Shown here piece by piece: positions 40,380 to 48,619 of a stretch of DNA of 64,000 nucleotides (position 1 is the stretch's first letter; every line of letters begins with the position of its first letter). The stretch spans positions 310,001 through 374,000 of the forward strand of contig NZ_CP038854.1 of the NCBI RefSeq assembly GCF_004792415.1, written 5' to 3'. Under the pieces are notes generated by a model that saw nothing but the letters and a program-made list of their open reading frames with translations, did no database searches and had not been told where the DNA came from. The translations under genes were made by a program, and so were the position numbers. Origin of the DNA: Pantoea vagans (lineage in GTDB: Bacteria; Pseudomonadota; Gammaproteobacteria; Enterobacterales; Enterobacteriaceae).

Positions 40380-41846
40380 ATGGACACTAGAAACACATCG
40401 TCTGAACACCCAAAGAAACATTTCTGGAACAGAAAGCCCAAAGAGCTGACTGTTGACGATATTACCGTTATTGATAACGACATGCTGAAGCGCGCAGTTG
40501 GCGCAGCGGCGCTCGGTAACGCGATGGAATGGTTCGACTTTGGCGTATACAGCTATCTTGCCGTCATCATCGGCAAAGTCTTTTTCCCGGATGCCAACAA
40601 CGCGGTGCAGCTGATTGCCACCTTTGGTACGTTTGCGGCGGCCTTCCTCGTGCGTCCGATTGGCGGCCTGGTGTTTGGCCCGCTGGGTGACCGCATCGGC
40701 CGCCAGAAAGTGCTGGCGATGACGATGATCATGATGTCGATCGGGACATTCTGCATCGGCCTGATCCCGGCCTATTCGTCGATCGGGATTATGGCCCCGA
40801 TTCTGCTGCTGGTCGCGCGCCTGATTCAGGGCTTCTCGACCGGCGGTGAATATGGTGGCGCAGCGACCTTTATCGCGGAGTACTCCACCGACAAACGCCG
40901 TGGTTTTATGGGCAGCTTCCTGGAGTTCGGTACCATTGGCGGCTACCTGCTCGGGGCCAGCCTGGTCACGGTGATGACCACCGTGATGTCGAACGAGGCG
41001 ATGATGTCCTGGGGCTGGCGCGTGCCGTTCTTTATTGCCGCGCCGCTGGGTCTGTTCGGCCTCTATGTCCGTCTGAAGCTGGAAGAGACCCCGGCATTCC
41101 AGCAGCACATGGAAAAGCAGGAAGCGCTGGAGCAGAGCAAACCGCGCCTGACGCTGATGCAGATGCTGAGCAAGTATCGCGCGCCTATGCTGAAATGTAT
41201 CGGTCTGGTGCTGCTGTTCAACGTCTCCAACTACATGCTGACCTCGTATATGCCGAGTTACCTTACCGGCGTGCTGGGACTGCCAGAGCTGAGTGGTCTG
41301 CTGCTGGTGATGGTGGCGATGTTCGTGATGATGCCGCTGACGCTGCTGTGGGGGCGCTGGACCGATCGCATTGGTCGTCGTCCGGTGATTGGCTTTGGAG
41401 CAGTAGGCCTGATCCTGCTCGCCATTCCGAGCTTTATGCTGATTGGTTCCGGCAACATGTGGGCGGTATTTGGCGGCCTGCTGATTCTGGGCGTGCTGCA
41501 CACCTGCTTCAGCGGCACCATGCCTTCGACGCTGCCAGCCCTGTTTACGACGGATATTCGTTACAGCGCACTCGCTATCGGCTTTAACCTGTCGGTGTCG
41601 CTGTTCGGCGGTACGACACCGCTGATTACCGCGTGGCTGGTGGATACCACCAAAAACAACATGATGCCCGCTTACTACATGATGGGCGCAGGTGTGATTG
41701 GCCTGCTGACCATTCTGACGGTAAGGGAAACGGCGCGTCAGCCGCTGACCGGCTCCTCACCTGCGGTAGCAACCAAAGCGGAAGCCCATCGACTGATTGA
41801 TAAGCTGCGTAAACGGCAAAAGCCCGCCACGACCGCGGCTAAATAA
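40380..41846 (+). CDS. proP: ProP-type osmoprotectant/proton symporter
   Basis: A 488-residue MFS transporter for proline, glycine betaine and ectoine. The N-terminus (KPKELTVDDITVIDNDMLKRAVGAAALGNAMEWFDFGVY, given here only as landmark residues 19-57) and GDRIGRQKVL after helix 2 match ProP. The C-terminal tail is short and ends RKRQKPATTAAK; the heptad coiled coil that tunes osmotic activation in E. coli ProP is missing. The ribosome site is GAGGAG. A strong terminator follows. Confidence 0.9.
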   Translation: MDTRNTSSEHPKKHFWNRKPKELTVDDITVIDNDMLKRAVGAAALGNAMEWFDFGVYSYLAVIIGKVFFPDANNAVQLIATFGTFAAAFLVRPIGGLVFGPLGDRIGRQKVLAMTMIMMSIGTFCIGLIPAYSSIGIMAPILLLVARLIQGFSTGGEYGGAATFIAEYSTDKRRGFMGSFLEFGTIGGYLLGASLVTVMTTVMSNEAMMSWGWRVPFFIAAPLGLFGLYVRLKLEETPAFQQHMEKQEALEQSKPRLTLMQMLSKYRAPMLKCIGLVLLFNVSNYMLTSYMPSYLTGVLGLPELSGLLLVMVAMFVMMPLTLLWGRWTDRIGRRPVIGFGAVGLILLAIPSFMLIGSGNMWAVFGGLLILGVLHTCFSGTMPSTLPALFTTDIRYSALAIGFNLSVSLFGGTTPLITAWLVDTTKNNMMPAYYMMGAGVIGLLTILTVRETARQPLTGSSPAVATKAEAHRLIDKLRKRQKPATTAAK

Positions 41847-41854
41847 CGTTTCTG

Positions 41855-41881
41855 ACACCCTGCTCTGCAGGGTGTTTTTTT
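41855..41881 (+). terminator. Rho-independent terminator of proP
   Basis: ACACCCTGC (41855-41863) pairs with GCAGGGTGT (41867-41875) around TCT, followed by seven Ts. Confidence 0.95.
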
Positions 41882-41899
41882 ATCTGGCAGACGCACGCT

Positions 41900-42487
41900 C
41901 TAGCCACCTGATTTTACTGCCCTGAAACGCGCGACTTTCGCCCGATTGCCACACAGCGCCATGCTGCACCAGCGGCGGCGATGCGCTTTGGTGCGATCGT
42001 AAAACCACAGGGTGCAGTCGGGATGTTCACAGGCGCGGACTCTGCTGAAATCTTCCTGCGTGAGCAGCATTGCAGCCTGTTCTGCAACCTGTCCCAGCCG
42101 CTGCCTCACGTTCTGGCTGGCGTAAACGCGCCTGATAGTCAGCGAACCCGACTCCATGCTCAGTTGCAGGTGGCTCGTTGCCTGGCCCAGCCAGACATTC
42201 AGCGCCTCAGTACTCACATTCTCACCTGCCTTATGCTGCTGCACAGCGTCACGAACAATCTGACGTAACTGACGAGCGGCCTGCACCAGCGCGCCCGGCT
42301 CATACTGCGGCGTAGATCCGTCGGTGAGCAGTCCGGCCTGTTGCAGCCAGGCTTCAACATCCCGATCGCTTTGCCAGAAATCGTGTGGCCGCCCCTCTGC
42401 GATAGCTTCGGTGTTGATAAAATCCAGCGCCGGATGATCGGCCAGAAACCACGGCCCCTGGCCGGAGTGTGATTGCGTTTCCGCCAT
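41900..42487 (-). CDS. CGNR zinc-finger protein (ABATE domain), likely transcription regulator
   Basis: A 195-residue protein with an N-terminal ABATE domain (FLADHPALDFINTEA) and a C-terminal CGNR zinc finger. The zinc ligands are C-x4-C in CEHPDC and C-x4-C in CSMALC, followed directly by GNRAKVARF. The family is predicted to be stress-related transcription factors, with little experimental work. It diverges from an alpha/beta hydrolase, and the 177-bp gap is packed with three matched 33-bp inverted repeats that fit a repressor array. I infer that it binds them and controls both genes. Confidence 0.88.
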   Translation of the reverse strand: MAETQSHSGQGPWFLADHPALDFINTEAIAEGRPHDFWQSDRDVEAWLQQAGLLTDGSTPQYEPGALVQAARQLRQIVRDAVQQHKAGENVSTEALNVWLGQATSHLQLSMESGSLTIRRVYASQNVRQRLGQVAEQAAMLLTQEDFSRVRACEHPDCTLWFYDRTKAHRRRWCSMALCGNRAKVARFRAVKSGG

Positions 42488-42523
42488 GATGTCGCCCCCA
42501 TTATTGAAATCTTCTGACGCTAC

Positions 42524-42654
42524 TGTAACCGATAAAAAAGCAGATGAGTAGTTACAAAAGGCCTGATGTAACCACTAAATATCAATTTGACAGGTTACAT
42601 AATCGCTGCATAATAAGCCCTTGTAACCCTATAAATACCATTTAACCAGTTACA
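42524..42654. promoter_or_regulatory. Three-copy TGTAAC-N21-GTTACA operator array with promoter
   Basis: Three inverted pairs of exactly the same size occur: TGTAAC 42524-42529 with GTTACA 42551-42556; 42567-42572 with 42594-42599; and 42622-42627 with 42649-42654. Each spans 33 bp with a 21-bp A/T-rich spacer that begins with C. Between them lies a good promoter toward the hydrolase, TTGACA (42587-42592), 16 bp, then CATAAT (42609-42614). Copy 2 covers its -35, copy 3 starts at the expected +1 and reaches the ribosome site. Copy 1 lies 36 bp before the CGNR gene, over its likely -35. Confidence 0.8.
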
Positions 42655-42664
42655 GGAAAATATC

Positions 42665-43531
42665 ATGCACACACACTCTGTTTTTTATCGTTATCAGCAG
42701 GCCGACGGCGTTAATGTTTTCTATCGTGAAGCGGGCGATCCATCACTGCCGGTATTGCTACTGCTGCACGGTTTTCCCACCTCTTCTCATCAGTTTCGCA
42801 ATCTCATCCCGCTTCTGTCCGATAAGTTCCATATCATCGCGCCCGATCTGCCTGGCTTTGGTTTTACTGACGTCCCCGCCGAACGTCACTATTCATGGAC
42901 TTTTGACGCACTCGGCCAGACGCTGACCGCGTTTGTCGATGCACTCGGGCTGAAACGCTACGCAATGTATGTTTTCGACTATGGCGCTCCCGCAGGTCTG
43001 CGGCTGGCGCTGGCCTACCCGGATCGCGTCAGCGGACTGATATCGCAAAACGGTAATGCCTATCTGGAGGGACTGGGAGACGCCTGGGCACCGGTTCGCG
43101 CATACTGGGCGGAACCCAGCGAGGAAAACGGTGAGGTGATCCGCGACGCCATCCTGACAGCCGAAGGGGTTAAGTGGCAGTATCTGCATGGGGTCAGCGA
43201 TCCGCAGCAGATCGCCCCGGAAAGTTATACTCTGGACGCGCTGCTGATGGAGCGTCCCGGAAACAAAGATATTCAGCAGGCACTGTTCCTTGATTACGCC
43301 AGCAATCTCAAACGCTACCCGGAATTTCAGGCATTCTTTCGCCAGCAGCAGCTCCCGACGCTGGTGATCTGGGGCAAACACGATCCTTTCTTTATTCCAC
43401 CCGGCGCCGTGGCCTGGCAGCGCGATAATCCGCAGGCGGTGGTCGAGCTACTGGATAGCGGTCATTTCGCGCTGGAGACCCATACCGATCACATCGCGAT
43501 GCGCATCCGTGAGATGTTCAGCGGCGACTGA
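42665..43531 (+). CDS. Alpha/beta hydrolase, haloalkane dehalogenase/epoxide hydrolase type
   Basis: A 288-residue alpha/beta hydrolase. HGFPTSSHQFR is the oxyanion region. The nucleophile is Asp105 in VFDYGAPAG, not Ser, which places it with epoxide hydrolases and haloalkane dehalogenases. The catalytic His is H267 in LLDSGHFALE, and GKHDPFF supplies a late acid. The substrate cannot be assigned. It diverges from the CGNR protein and its ribosome site overlaps the third operator copy, so it should be tightly controlled and possibly induced by its substrate. Confidence 0.88.
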   Translation: MHTHSVFYRYQQADGVNVFYREAGDPSLPVLLLLHGFPTSSHQFRNLIPLLSDKFHIIAPDLPGFGFTDVPAERHYSWTFDALGQTLTAFVDALGLKRYAMYVFDYGAPAGLRLALAYPDRVSGLISQNGNAYLEGLGDAWAPVRAYWAEPSEENGEVIRDAILTAEGVKWQYLHGVSDPQQIAPESYTLDALLMERPGNKDIQQALFLDYASNLKRYPEFQAFFRQQQLPTLVIWGKHDPFFIPPGAVAWQRDNPQAVVELLDSGHFALETHTDHIAMRIREMFSGD

Positions 43532-43542
43532 CCCGCTGCGCG

Positions 43543-43571
43543 CAGAGGCAGGCTACAGGTCGCTGCCTCTG
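43543..43571. terminator. Probable bidirectional terminator
   Basis: CAGAGGCAG (43543-43551) and CTGCCTCTG (43563-43571) form a 9-bp stem with an 11-base loop between two convergent genes. T-runs are poor on both sides. Confidence 0.55.
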
Positions 43572-43582
43572 AAAACTCAACG

Positions 43583-44131
43583 CTATTCGTTGCTGAAGCG
43601 GCCAACCGTGCTGGCCGCGCCCAGGGCGTGACCTTTCAGCTGGGCCACCAGCTCTGCCTGGGTTAACCCCGCCTTCAGCTGGCCCACCGGCAAATCAGTG
43701 GCGATCAGCACAAAGTTATAGTGATGCAGGCCGCTGCCTTTCGGTGGACAAGGCCCGTAATAGTGCAGTGTCCCGGGGGTATTTTTTCCGCCGGTATAGT
43801 CCTTGCCCTCTGTCAGCGCGCCCTGCGCAAACGACGAACGGCTGGCCGGAATGTTATAGGCCACCATGTGTGTCACGCCCAGCCCTTTCGCCCCGACCGG
43901 GTCGGTCATCAGCAGAGCCAGACTACGGGTGCCCGCCGGAATCGCAGACCAGTTAAGCTCGGGAGAGATATTCTCACCGGTGCAGGAAGGATTACTTTTA
44001 TTGGCACCGGCAAACTTTTTGTCCAGTAGCGCATTATCGCTGAAATCCTGTGATTGCAGCGTAAACACCGACGCTGCCAGCGTGGTTATTGGCAAAACGG
44101 CGAGCACCGTTGCGCAGAGTAATTTTTTCAC
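43583..44131 (-). CDS. YbhB/YbcL-family phosphatidylethanolamine-binding-like protein
   Basis: A 182-residue PEBP (RKIP) family protein with a signal peptide ending TLAA-SVFTL, so periplasmic like E. coli YbcL. LLMTDPVGAKG matches the conserved TDPD-type ligand loop and YYGPCPPKGSGLHHY the GPxPP-x-GxHxY motif of the ligand pocket. The physiological ligand of bacterial members is not established. It is a single gene, convergent with the hydrolase. Confidence 0.88.
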   Translation of the reverse strand: MKKLLCATVLAVLPITTLAASVFTLQSQDFSDNALLDKKFAGANKSNPSCTGENISPELNWSAIPAGTRSLALLMTDPVGAKGLGVTHMVAYNIPASRSSFAQGALTEGKDYTGGKNTPGTLHYYGPCPPKGSGLHHYNFVLIATDLPVGQLKAGLTQAELVAQLKGHALGAASTVGRFSNE

Positions 44132-44375
44132 CAGCCACTCCTTATCAGGTTAGTTCCGGATGGATTGCATCACTGCCTGCTTACTATAACGGCTTTAACA
44201 CGATTAGCCCGGCTGACCGCCCGTTTAACCATTGCGAAACGGCAAATCTATGATCGCTGTCGCGCTGGCTGAGGGTGCTGACGCGTTGCCCTGAGATGCA
44301 TTACCCGATATAAGTTAACGCCTGCGGCTGAGTTTTCGCCTGAAGCCCCGTCACTGTCACCGATAAGTGGACACT

Positions 44376-45254
44376 ATGCAGATTGAAGATCTCCGGATTT
44401 ACATCGCCGTGATACATGCTGGTAACTTCACTGCAGCCGCTGAGCAGCTGATGTTATCGAAACAGTATGTCAGCCGCCGCATGGCCGCGCTGGAAGCGTC
44501 ATTAGGCGTACGTCTGCTGATACGTAACACCCGCAAGCTGTCAGTGACGGATGCGGGTCTGCTTTTTGCGCAGCATGCTCAGCGCATTCTGGATGAGATT
44601 CAGGAAGCCGAACTGGCGGTGTCGGAGCAGCAGCAGACGCTGCGCGGCACTTTCCGCATCAATCTGCCGATGTCGTTTGGCATGAGCCACCTGTCACCGC
44701 TGATTGCGGAGTTTCTGAGTCATCATCCGGCACTGCAGTTTCAGATTGAGCTGGCGGATCGCTATGTTGATGTGATTGGCGAAGGCGTCGATATGGCAAT
44801 CCGTATTGGCACCCTGGCCGATTCCACGCTGATTGCCCGCCCTCTGGGCGAACTGAAGCGGGTAATCTGCTGCAGTCCTGACTACCTGAAACGGGCTGGC
44901 ACGCCTCAACATCCGGATGAGTTATTGCAACACGCCTGTCTGCGCTATGGGCGGGAAGGACAGAATGGCTGGGAACTGCAGGTTAATGGCAAAGCGAAAT
45001 GGCTGGCGGTTCAGGGCCCCATGGTAAGTAACAATGGCGAAGTGCTGCGTGATGCCGCCCTGGCAGGACTCGGACTGGTCCTGCTACCTGCTTTTATCGT
45101 TGAGTCAGCCCTGCAAAGAGGTGAACTGGTGACGGTGCTGGACGGCTGCCAGCCGCCACCGCTCTCCCTGAATGCGGTTTACCCGCAGCACCGTCAGCGC
45201 AGCGAAGTAAACCGCCAGTTACTGGCCTTTTTACAGACGCGTTTAGCGCCGTAA
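44376..45254 (+). CDS. LysR-family transcriptional regulator
   Basis: A 292-residue LysR regulator. The N-terminal helix-turn-helix (GNFTAAAEQLMLSKQYVSRR) is followed by the standard effector domain. The start is ATG 44376; an in-frame GTG at 44367 is possible and ribosome sites are weak for both. The gene ends 5 bp before the stop of the convergent dihydroxyacetone kinase. Targets are not evident, and the 244-bp upstream gap shared with the PEBP gene shows no clear repeat. Confidence 0.88.
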   Translation: MQIEDLRIYIAVIHAGNFTAAAEQLMLSKQYVSRRMAALEASLGVRLLIRNTRKLSVTDAGLLFAQHAQRILDEIQEAELAVSEQQQTLRGTFRINLPMSFGMSHLSPLIAEFLSHHPALQFQIELADRYVDVIGEGVDMAIRIGTLADSTLIARPLGELKRVICCSPDYLKRAGTPQHPDELLQHACLRYGREGQNGWELQVNGKAKWLAVQGPMVSNNGEVLRDAALAGLGLVLLPAFIVESALQRGELVTVLDGCQPPPLSLNAVYPQHRQRSEVNRQLLAFLQTRLAP

Positions 45255-45259
45255 CTGAG

Positions 45260-46897
45260 CTAAAGCGTTTTTAATGCCGCAAAAACACTGGCGACTGCAA
45301 CCGCACCGGGATCGGGCACGCCATTCAGGTTCGCGCTGTTGAGATAAGATGATCGGCCCGCCTTTGCTTTCCCCATGCTGGCGGTTGCATCACTGCCGTG
45401 CTGCGCCGCATCTGCTGCGGCTGCCAGCGATTTGCCCGCCACCAGCGCCTCAATCGCGGGCTGAAGCGCATCAATCAGTGTGCGATCGCCCGGTTTAGCC
45501 CCGCCATACTGCTTCATTTTTTCCAGACCCTGTTGTAAAGCGATCGGTAAATCATCTCCTTCCGACAGGTGCTGTGCGGCGGCGGTGAAGAAGATAGCCA
45601 TCAACACGCCGCTGGAACCGCCCATAACCGTGGCCAGTCGCTCACCCGTTACCGCGAGCAGGTCAGACAGAACATTCAGCGGCAGCTGGTTATCGGCGCA
45701 TTCACGCTGGATCTGACGCGCACCAGCCGCAAAGGTCGAGCCGGTATCCCCGTCACCCACCTGCGCATCGAGTTTGTTAAGCTCGCTTTCACTGGCGATC
45801 AGCGTTTCACAGATGCGTTTCACAAAGGCAGCGACCGCCGGGTTTTCGGAGGGTTGCACCGGATGCGCTGTCGCCTCCCGGGCTGCGTTAACCGGCTGCA
45901 GCGATGTGATCTCAACCGCCGGAACCCAGCCGGTCACTTCGACCGGGGCGCAGATCGCCGCTTCGAACAGCGGCGTCAGCGTCATGCGGGTGACGGAAAA
46001 GCCTTTCATGTCCAGCGCGGTCATCAGCGGTGCCGGACCTATCAGATAACAGCTTCCCCGGCTGAGCGGCGACTCAACGAGATCGCGTGTAACCAGACTC
46101 ATCTCCAGCGCCGACATTCCGCCAAGATTATTCACCAGCAGCGCGCAGGGCTGATCCTTACTAGGCATCACCTTCTCCAGCAGATGCTGCACAATCTGTT
46201 GACTGTTCTGAGTCGGCATGATGTCAACGCCCGGCTCGCCGTGAATCCCCAGCCCCATTTCCACACTGCCGTCGGGCACCCGCTGGCTGGTCTGTTCATC
46301 CGGCAGATGACAGCTGGAAAGCGCGACCCCCATGGTGGCGATAGCTCGACTGGCGGCCTCTGCGGCCTCGGTTACCGCCGCCAGATCATCACCCCGCTCG
46401 GCGACAAAACCTGCCACTTTATGCACCAGCAACGTGCCTGCCACGCCGCGTGGCTGAGGATTATCCGGTAAGGCCACATCATCACCGACAATCACCATAT
46501 TGACGCTGAACCCTGCATTGCGGGCCTTTTCAGCCGCCAGCCCAAAGTTGAGTCGGTCGCCGGTGTAGTTTTTCACAATCAGCAGACATCCCGCGTCCCC
46601 GGTAAGGTTGATGATGGCGTTATAAACCGCATCAACGCTGGGTGAGGCAAACACATCGCCACAGACGGCCGCCGTCAGCATCCCTTTGCCGATGAAGCCG
46701 ACATGGGCAGGCTCATGGCCGGAACCGCCACCAGAGATCAGTGCGACCTGCTGTTTTTTCCAGTCTCTGCGCATCACGATGCGAATGTGGGGATCGACCT
46801 GCAGCCGCACCAGATTGCGCCACGGACTGGCGTAAATCATGCCATCTAACGCGCTGTCGACGAGATCATCCTTCTTATTCATTACGAATCGGGTCAT
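45260..46897 (-). CDS. ATP-dependent dihydroxyacetone kinase (DhaK-DhaL fusion)
   Basis: A 545-residue single-chain kinase. Residues 1 to about 330 are the DhaK domain with GGGSGHEPAH and the substrate-binding His in GLGIHGEPGVD. Residues about 350-545 are the DhaL ATP domain with DAQVGDGDTGSTFAAGA (Mg-binding Asp) and GGSSGVLMAIFFTAA. It phosphorylates dihydroxyacetone or related short sugars with ATP and not through the PTS. ATG 46897 follows GAGGAATGAAG; an ATG at 46912 is possible. It diverges from a FucO-type dehydrogenase over an FNR box. Confidence 0.92.
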   Translation of the reverse strand: MTRFVMNKKDDLVDSALDGMIYASPWRNLVRLQVDPHIRIVMRRDWKKQQVALISGGGSGHEPAHVGFIGKGMLTAAVCGDVFASPSVDAVYNAIINLTGDAGCLLIVKNYTGDRLNFGLAAEKARNAGFSVNMVIVGDDVALPDNPQPRGVAGTLLVHKVAGFVAERGDDLAAVTEAAEAASRAIATMGVALSSCHLPDEQTSQRVPDGSVEMGLGIHGEPGVDIMPTQNSQQIVQHLLEKVMPSKDQPCALLVNNLGGMSALEMSLVTRDLVESPLSRGSCYLIGPAPLMTALDMKGFSVTRMTLTPLFEAAICAPVEVTGWVPAVEITSLQPVNAAREATAHPVQPSENPAVAAFVKRICETLIASESELNKLDAQVGDGDTGSTFAAGARQIQRECADNQLPLNVLSDLLAVTGERLATVMGGSSGVLMAIFFTAAAQHLSEGDDLPIALQQGLEKMKQYGGAKPGDRTLIDALQPAIEALVAGKSLAAAADAAQHGSDATASMGKAKAGRSSYLNSANLNGVPDPGAVAVASVFAALKTL

Positions 46898-47044
46898 GTC
46901 TTCATTCCTCATGGGCGGACGGGTTTGTGATAAAGAAGTGTTGCACACAACGGACGATGGGCATAATTCCCCGCCCCTCATCGCAACCCCATCAGACGAA
47001 AGTCGTGTCTGAATGAAATGCGCGCATCACTTTTTACTAATTCA

Positions 47045-47058
47045 TTGATTTTTATCAA
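47045..47058 (+). promoter_or_regulatory. FNR box upstream of the FucO-type gene
   Basis: TTGAT (47045-47049), four Ts, ATCAA (47054-47058) is a perfect FNR consensus TTGAT-N4-ATCAA. A possible -10, TTATGC (47083-47088), would put the box centre near -43, close to the class II activator position for the gene starting at 47150. Confidence 0.7.
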
Positions 47059-47149
47059 ATGTCCTTACCTGAAACTGAGAGGTTATGCGCAGAACCTGCA
47101 CAGCGGATCACGGATCGTAGAAAACCATTTGTTAACAGAGGATGTTTTG

Positions 47150-48298
47150 ATGACCCAACGTATGATTCTGAATGAAACCGCTTGGTTTGGTGCTGGCGCA
47201 TTACGTCATTTGCCTGAGGAGGTACAGCGTCGCGGGATGCGTAAAGCGCTTATTGTCACTGACAAAGCGCTGGTTGCGGCAGGTGCGCTGAAGCGGGTCA
47301 CTGACCTGCTGGAACAGCATCAGCTTGCCTGGGTGGTTTACGATGAGGTCGTGCCGAATCCGACTATCCGGGTGGTGCAGCAGGGCGTTGCCGTGTTCAG
47401 GGAATCAGGTGCTGACTACCTTATCGCCATCGGCGGTGGCTCACCGCAGGACACCAGCAAAGCGATCGGCATTATTATCAACAACCCTGAATTCGAAGAT
47501 GTCCGCAGCCTGGAAGGCGTCAGCCCAACCCGTCATCCGTGCGTGCCCATCATCGCAATTCCAACCACGGCAGGCACCGCGGCAGAAGTCACCATTAACT
47601 ATGTCATTACCGACGAAGAGAATCGTCGCAAGTTTGTCTGCGTCGATCCGCATGACATTCCAAAAGTAGCGATTATTGATGCGGAGATGATGGCGAGCAT
47701 GCCCCCCTCGCTGAAAGCTGCCACCGGAATTGATGCATTAACTCACGCGATTGAAGGGTACATTACGCGCGGTGCCTGGCCCCTGACTGACATGCTGCAC
47801 CTTAAAGCCATTGAAATTATCAGCCACTCGCTGCGCGAATCGGTGGCGGGAAATATTGATGCGGTTGAGCAGATGGCGCTGGGGCAATATGTGGCCGGGA
47901 TGGGCTTCTCCAATGTCGGACTCGGTCTGGTGCATGGTATGGCACATCCGCTGGGTGCCTTTTATAACGTGCCGCACGGCGTGGCGAACGCCATTCTGCT
48001 GCCACAGGTGATGGCGTGGAATGCCCCGTCAACAGGCGAAAAATATCGCGATATCGCCCGCGCGATGGGTGTGAAACAGGTCGACACGCTGACGCTGGAT
48101 CAGGCGCGGGAAGCGGCTGTCGCTGCGGTTCGTCAGCTCTGCCGCGATGTGGGCATTCCGCGTTCGCTGCGTGAGGTCGGCTTACAGGAGGCAGATATTC
48201 CTGCACTGGCGCAGGCGGCACTGGATGATGTCTGCACCGGCGGCAACCCACGCACGCCGGATCTGGAAGCGGTGATGGCGCTCTATCGTCAGAGTTAA
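47150..48298 (+). CDS. fucO: Iron-dependent alcohol dehydrogenase, lactaldehyde reductase (FucO) type
   Basis: A 382-residue group III alcohol dehydrogenase (E. coli FucO 383). NAD loop GGGSPQDTSKA; PTTAGTAAEVT; metal ligands Asp and His in GIDALTHAIEGY and His in LVHGMAHPLGAFYNVPHG. FucO reduces lactaldehyde to 1,2-propanediol, and also glycolaldehyde, and is inactivated by oxygen, which fits the FNR box upstream. ATG 47150 follows AGAGGA. No fucose or rhamnose genes are nearby; the divergent dihydroxyacetone kinase suggests a role with short hydroxy-carbonyl compounds. A terminator follows. Confidence 0.88.
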   Translation: MTQRMILNETAWFGAGALRHLPEEVQRRGMRKALIVTDKALVAAGALKRVTDLLEQHQLAWVVYDEVVPNPTIRVVQQGVAVFRESGADYLIAIGGGSPQDTSKAIGIIINNPEFEDVRSLEGVSPTRHPCVPIIAIPTTAGTAAEVTINYVITDEENRRKFVCVDPHDIPKVAIIDAEMMASMPPSLKAATGIDALTHAIEGYITRGAWPLTDMLHLKAIEIISHSLRESVAGNIDAVEQMALGQYVAGMGFSNVGLGLVHGMAHPLGAFYNVPHGVANAILLPQVMAWNAPSTGEKYRDIARAMGVKQVDTLTLDQAREAAVAAVRQLCRDVGIPRSLREVGLQEADIPALAQAALDDVCTGGNPRTPDLEAVMALYRQS

Positions 48299-48335
48299 AA
48301 CGCGCACGCTGTGTCGTTATGCACTGCAATGTCAG

Positions 48336-48361
48336 GCCCGCCCACCATCGCGGGCTTTTTT
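48336..48361 (+). terminator. Rho-independent terminator of the FucO-type gene
   Basis: GCCCGC (48336-48341) pairs with GCGGGC (48350-48355) and is followed by six Ts. Confidence 0.85.
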
Positions 48362-48553
48362 ACGTCCTGGCCACGGTCGGTCAGCAATCGTTCGCCATGA
48401 GGTGTTCAGACAGGATCGCGGCATCAGCAAAGGTCCGACACGCATTTTCCGGCACGGTTTTCAGCCTGAAATCGCCTGTTATCTTCATAGGTGTCAGAGA
48501 GCAAATCAGCCGCATTGACCGATAATTTCTTTAGATGCTAAACCCTGATTCAC

Positions 48554-48613
48554 TTGATCTGGATCACAAAACTCCGCATCATGCGCAGCGAAAACCATAA
48601 TGACGCTGCGGAG
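48554..48613 (+). promoter_or_regulatory. FNR/CRP-like site and start-site hairpin before ortT
   Basis: TTGAT-CTGG-ATCAC (48554-48567) matches the FNR box in 9 of 10 positions; the overlapping TCACA could also be a CRP half-site. CATAAT (48596-48601) is a -10 candidate without a good -35. CGCAGCG (48584-48590) and CGCTGCG (48604-48610) form a hairpin whose last base is the first G of the ribosome site GGAG (48610-48613). If transcription starts upstream, the hairpin could hide that site. Nothing else is seen in 48362-48553. Confidence 0.45.
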
Positions 48614-48619
48614 ATATCA

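Noticed and set aside
40344-41501. 385-codon His/Gln-rich open frame antisense to proP
   Set aside because: Composition is the reverse reading of hydrophobic codons of a membrane protein; a common artefact.
42524-42654. CRISPR-like array or replication iterons in the CGNR-hydrolase gap
   Set aside because: Only three copies, unequal distances between copies (43 and 55 bp), palindromic half-sites and overlap with a promoter fit operators better. No rep or cas gene is near.
45569-46471. 300-codon open frame antisense to the dihydroxyacetone kinase
   Set aside because: Opposite an intact two-domain kinase; Arg/His-rich composition typical of shadow frames.
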